Source of the DNA: Dehalococcoidia bacterium UBA3254
Lineage (GTDB): Bacteria > Chloroflexota > Dehalococcoidia > Dehalococcoidales > UBA3254
Reading direction: 5' to 3'
DNA: 33,355 nt
Assembly (NCBI GenBank): GCA_002362735.1
Contig: DEUU01000437.1
Location: 592-33,946, forward strand
Shown here: piece after piece, positions 31,298 through 33,355 of the stretch
Numbering within the stretch: position 1 is the stretch's first letter
How the letters are laid out: the number at the start of each line of letters is the position of its first letter
The notes under the pieces: generated by a model
Seen by the model: only the letters and a program-made list of their open reading frames with translations
Told to the model about the DNA's origin: nothing
Database searches by the model: none
Position numbers and translations under genes: made by a program

Positions 31298-31329
31298 CAG
31301 AAAGGGTCTTAATTCCTAATTACCTGTAG

Positions 31330-31335
31330 AGGAGG
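31330..31335 (+). promoter_or_regulatory. Ribosome-binding site for the TTG start of aspS
   Basis: A perfect AGGAGG nine bases before TTG at 31345, followed by a T-rich spacer. It supports the unusual TTG start. Confidence 0.65.
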
Positions 31336-31344
31336 CCATTTTTT

Positions 31345-33153
31345 TTGCTCAAAACCAACAACTGCGCGGAATTGAATCGGAAAAATATAGGTCAGAAAGT
31401 GAACCTGGCGGGATGGGTTGACAGACGGCGGGACCACGGACAATTGATCTTCATCGATCTGCGCGACCGTTCGGGAATCGTTCAGACTGTTTTTAACCCT
31501 GAAACCTCGAAATTCAGCCATGAAATTGCCAGCCAGCTGCGAGGGGAATTTGTAGTCCAGGTATCCGGATTGGTTTCAGCCCGTCCGACCGGAACAGAAA
31601 ATCCCAAAATGGCGACCGGAGAAGTGGAAGTACTGGTAGAAGAGGCTGTCATTCTCAATACCGCGAAAACACCGCCCTTCTATATCAATGAAGACATCGA
31701 TATCAACGAAAATGTCAGATTAAAATACCGTTATCTGGACCTGCGCCGCGAGCGAATGAAGAAGAACGTTATTCTTCGCCATGAAGTCATACGATTCATG
31801 CGTGAGTTCCTGTATGCTAAAGGATTTCTGGATATTGAGACTCCGGTATTGATGAAAAGCACTCCGGAAGGCGCCAGGGACTATCTGGTCCCCAGCCGGC
31901 TATATCCCGGAAAATTCTACGCTCTGCCGCAGTCACCTCAGCAATTCAAACAATTGCTAATGGTAGCGGGAATCGAGAAATATTTTCAGGTTGCCAAATG
32001 CTTTCGGGATGAGGATACGCGTAAAGACCGGCAGCCGGAGTTTACCCAGCTGGATATCGAAATGAGCTTCGTAGAGGAAGAAGATATTCTGAATTTACTG
32101 GAAGAACTCTTCACTTCTTTGATGGAAAAACTCAAACCTGCCCTCAAAATCAATAAACCCTTTATCCGCCTGCCTTTTTCAGAGGCGATGGAAAAATACG
32201 GGTCTGATAAACCGGACCTTCGCTTTGGTCTAGAGATAGGCGATCTCTCCGATATTGCTGTAAAGACCGATTTCTCCATTTTCAAGACGGTCGTAACCGA
32301 TGGAGGAAAGATCAAGGGTATTGTAGCTCCGGGCTGCTGTACTTACACACGCAGCCAGCTAGATGAATTGAACGAGATAGTACGTAAGCTGGGAGCACAG
32401 GGTCTGTTGACGATATCTCTGGGTAATGGTCCGGGTGATTTGAAAGACCTGACGATGGAAATGGTCAAATCCCGTGCCGCCAAATTCATGAACGTTGACC
32501 ATGTGAGACAAATGGCGGAACGCCTGGGAGCCAAAATAGGCGACCTGCTCTTGATTGTGGCCGGGAAGACCGATCTGGTTAATTCCGTCCTGGGTGAATT
32601 GCGCAAGGACATGGGTCGGCGGTTGAATTTGATCAACCCCAATGAGTTAAAATTTGCTTTTATCGTCGATTTCCCGCTGCTCAACTGGAATAAGGATGAG
32701 GGCCGCTGGGAGGCCATGCACCACCCCTTTACCCAGGCAAAAGAAGCTGATTTACATCTACTGGATAGCGCTCCGGAGAAGGTTCACGGCCGGCATTATG
32801 ATTTTGTCTGCAACGGTTATGAACTGGGCGGGGGCTCCATCCGGATTCATAACGGTGAACTGCAGCGCCGGGTTTTCCGTCTTTTGAGAAGCAGCGATGA
32901 AAAAATCACACTGCTCTTCGGACACCTTCTGGAGGCATTCGAATACGGCGCACCTCCTCATGGCGGTGTCGCGGTCGGCATAGATCGGTTTGTAATGATT
33001 CTAACGGGAGAAGAAACGATACGGGATGTCATTGTGTTCCCGAAAAACCAGAATGCCTATGACATGATGTTCGATTCTCCGGCAGAAGTCAGCCAAAAAC
33101 AAATCGACGAATTACATATTAAGCTTAATGTAGAATCTGACTCAGCATGCTAA
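31345..33153 (+). CDS. aspS: Aspartyl-tRNA synthetase (bacterial type)
   Basis: The 602-residue enzyme is full length for the bacterial type. The N-terminal anticodon-binding OB fold has LAGWVDRRRDHGQLIFIDLRDR. The class II core shows RYLDLRRERM (motif 1 region), FRDEDTRKDRQPEFTQLDIEM (motif 2) and GVAVGIDRFVMIL (motif 3). The bacterial GAD insertion occupies about residues 275-420. It charges tRNA(Asp), and in organisms lacking AsnRS also tRNA(Asn); discrimination cannot be judged from this window. The TTG start is supported by AGGAGG. The gene is followed 111 bases later by tig, the order known in Dehalococcoides. Confidence 0.97.
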   Translation: MLKTNNCAELNRKNIGQKVNLAGWVDRRRDHGQLIFIDLRDRSGIVQTVFNPETSKFSHEIASQLRGEFVVQVSGLVSARPTGTENPKMATGEVEVLVEEAVILNTAKTPPFYINEDIDINENVRLKYRYLDLRRERMKKNVILRHEVIRFMREFLYAKGFLDIETPVLMKSTPEGARDYLVPSRLYPGKFYALPQSPQQFKQLLMVAGIEKYFQVAKCFRDEDTRKDRQPEFTQLDIEMSFVEEEDILNLLEELFTSLMEKLKPALKINKPFIRLPFSEAMEKYGSDKPDLRFGLEIGDLSDIAVKTDFSIFKTVVTDGGKIKGIVAPGCCTYTRSQLDELNEIVRKLGAQGLLTISLGNGPGDLKDLTMEMVKSRAAKFMNVDHVRQMAERLGAKIGDLLLIVAGKTDLVNSVLGELRKDMGRRLNLINPNELKFAFIVDFPLLNWNKDEGRWEAMHHPFTQAKEADLHLLDSAPEKVHGRHYDFVCNGYELGGGSIRIHNGELQRRVFRLLRSSDEKITLLFGHLLEAFEYGAPPHGGVAVGIDRFVMILTGEETIRDVIVFPKNQNAYDMMFDSPAEVSQKQIDELHIKLNVESDSAC

Positions 33154-33163
33154 ACACTCAGCC

Positions 33164-33206
33164 TTTGGCAGTTAGCCTCAAGCGCCGGAAATCGACTATT
33201 GCCAAA
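33164..33206. repeat. Weak inverted repeat between aspS and tig
   Basis: TTTGGCA (33164-33170) pairs with TGCCAAA (33200-33206) over a 29-base loop. There is no U-run. It may be a weak processing or attenuation element, or chance. Confidence 0.25.
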
Positions 33207-33264
33207 AACTGATATTCAATAGCTGATATAAAATAAAAATAGGTACAATCATCGGGGAGGAATC

Positions 33265-33355
33265 GTGAAAGCAACTTTAGATAAGACGGAGAATCGCCAG
33301 GCTTATCTGACTATCGAGATGGAGCCGGCAGAAGTAGATGAGGGATTAAAGAAAG
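33265..33355 (+). CDS. tig: Trigger factor, N-terminal fragment (cut by window edge)
   Basis: Only 30 residues are in the window: a GTG start (GGGGAGG upstream) followed by KATLDKTENRQAYLTIEMEP and AEVDEGLKK. This matches the ribosome-binding N-terminus of trigger factor (pattern VxxEK..xxxxLxIxxPxxEVDxxxxK). Trigger factor is the ribosome-associated prolyl isomerase and chaperone that meets nascent chains. The position after aspS agrees with Dehalococcoidia gene order, where clpP and clpX usually follow. The remainder lies outside the window. Confidence 0.85.
   Translation, partial: MKATLDKTENRQAYLTIEMEPAEVDEGLKK

Overview
This 33.4 kb window looks like a contiguous piece of ordinary bacterial chromosome. 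The most likely source is an anaerobic member of the Chloroflexota close to Dehalococcoidia. This is inferred from gene content and order: aspS followed directly by the trigger factor gene, a short 'core' MetE, the anaerobic homocysteine-synthesis gene set, and a tungstate transporter. No 16S gene is present to confirm it. I saw no rRNA, tRNA, CRISPR array, insertion sequence or phage gene, and no stretch of more than about 300 bases without a gene.

Layout, left to right. 1-505 (-): 5' end of a TldD-type peptidase gene, cut by the window edge. 677-1915 (+): MFS exporter. 1918-3360 (-): small unknown protein, LivG-like ABC ATPase and another small unknown protein, tightly linked. 3511-5865 (-): two-helix membrane protein, putative metalloprotease lipoprotein and Sir2 deacylase. 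6017-6829 (+): DnaJ-like co-chaperone with a single C-terminal domain. 6826-8815 (-): thymidylate-synthase-like protein with two unknown conserved-looking proteins. 8924-13146 (-): tungstate (tup) operon headed by its own GntR/PBP regulator. 13324-14355 (+): core MetE. 14358-16303 (-): mtnA-mtnP methylthioadenosine salvage. 16359-17327 (+): AEC transporter. 17477-19498 (+): large membrane-anchored secreted protein. 19598-24670 (+): alaS-ruvX-heme O synthase-like-acyl-CoA dehydrogenase run behind a good sigma-70-type promoter. 24683-27087 (-): three-gene homocysteine operon (COG1900, NIL/ferredoxin, COG2122). 27186-31136 (-): type IV pilin-like operon ending in a 985-residue PilX-like surface protein. 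31345-33153 (+): aspS. 33265-end (+): start of tig.

The main theme is methionine. The 24.7-27.1 kb operon matches the three families implicated in Methanosarcina in making homocysteine from aspartate semialdehyde and sulfide. The protein at 13.3 kb belongs to the core-MetE group, which methylates homocysteine using a corrinoid-bound methyl group. mtnP and mtnA next to it start recycling the methylthioadenosine derived from S-adenosylmethionine. Together these outline a folate-independent, anaerobic methionine supply spread over about 14 kb, interrupted by unrelated housekeeping genes.

Other points worth attention: a thymidylate synthase homologue in which the phosphate-binding arginine pair appears to be missing; an acyl-CoA dehydrogenase whose catalytic glutamate appears to sit at the isovaleryl-CoA dehydrogenase position; a lipoprotein with HExxH and NExxA motifs; a regulator whose sensor domain resembles a periplasmic binding protein, with a candidate operator; and several convergent gene pairs whose stop codons abut or overlap.
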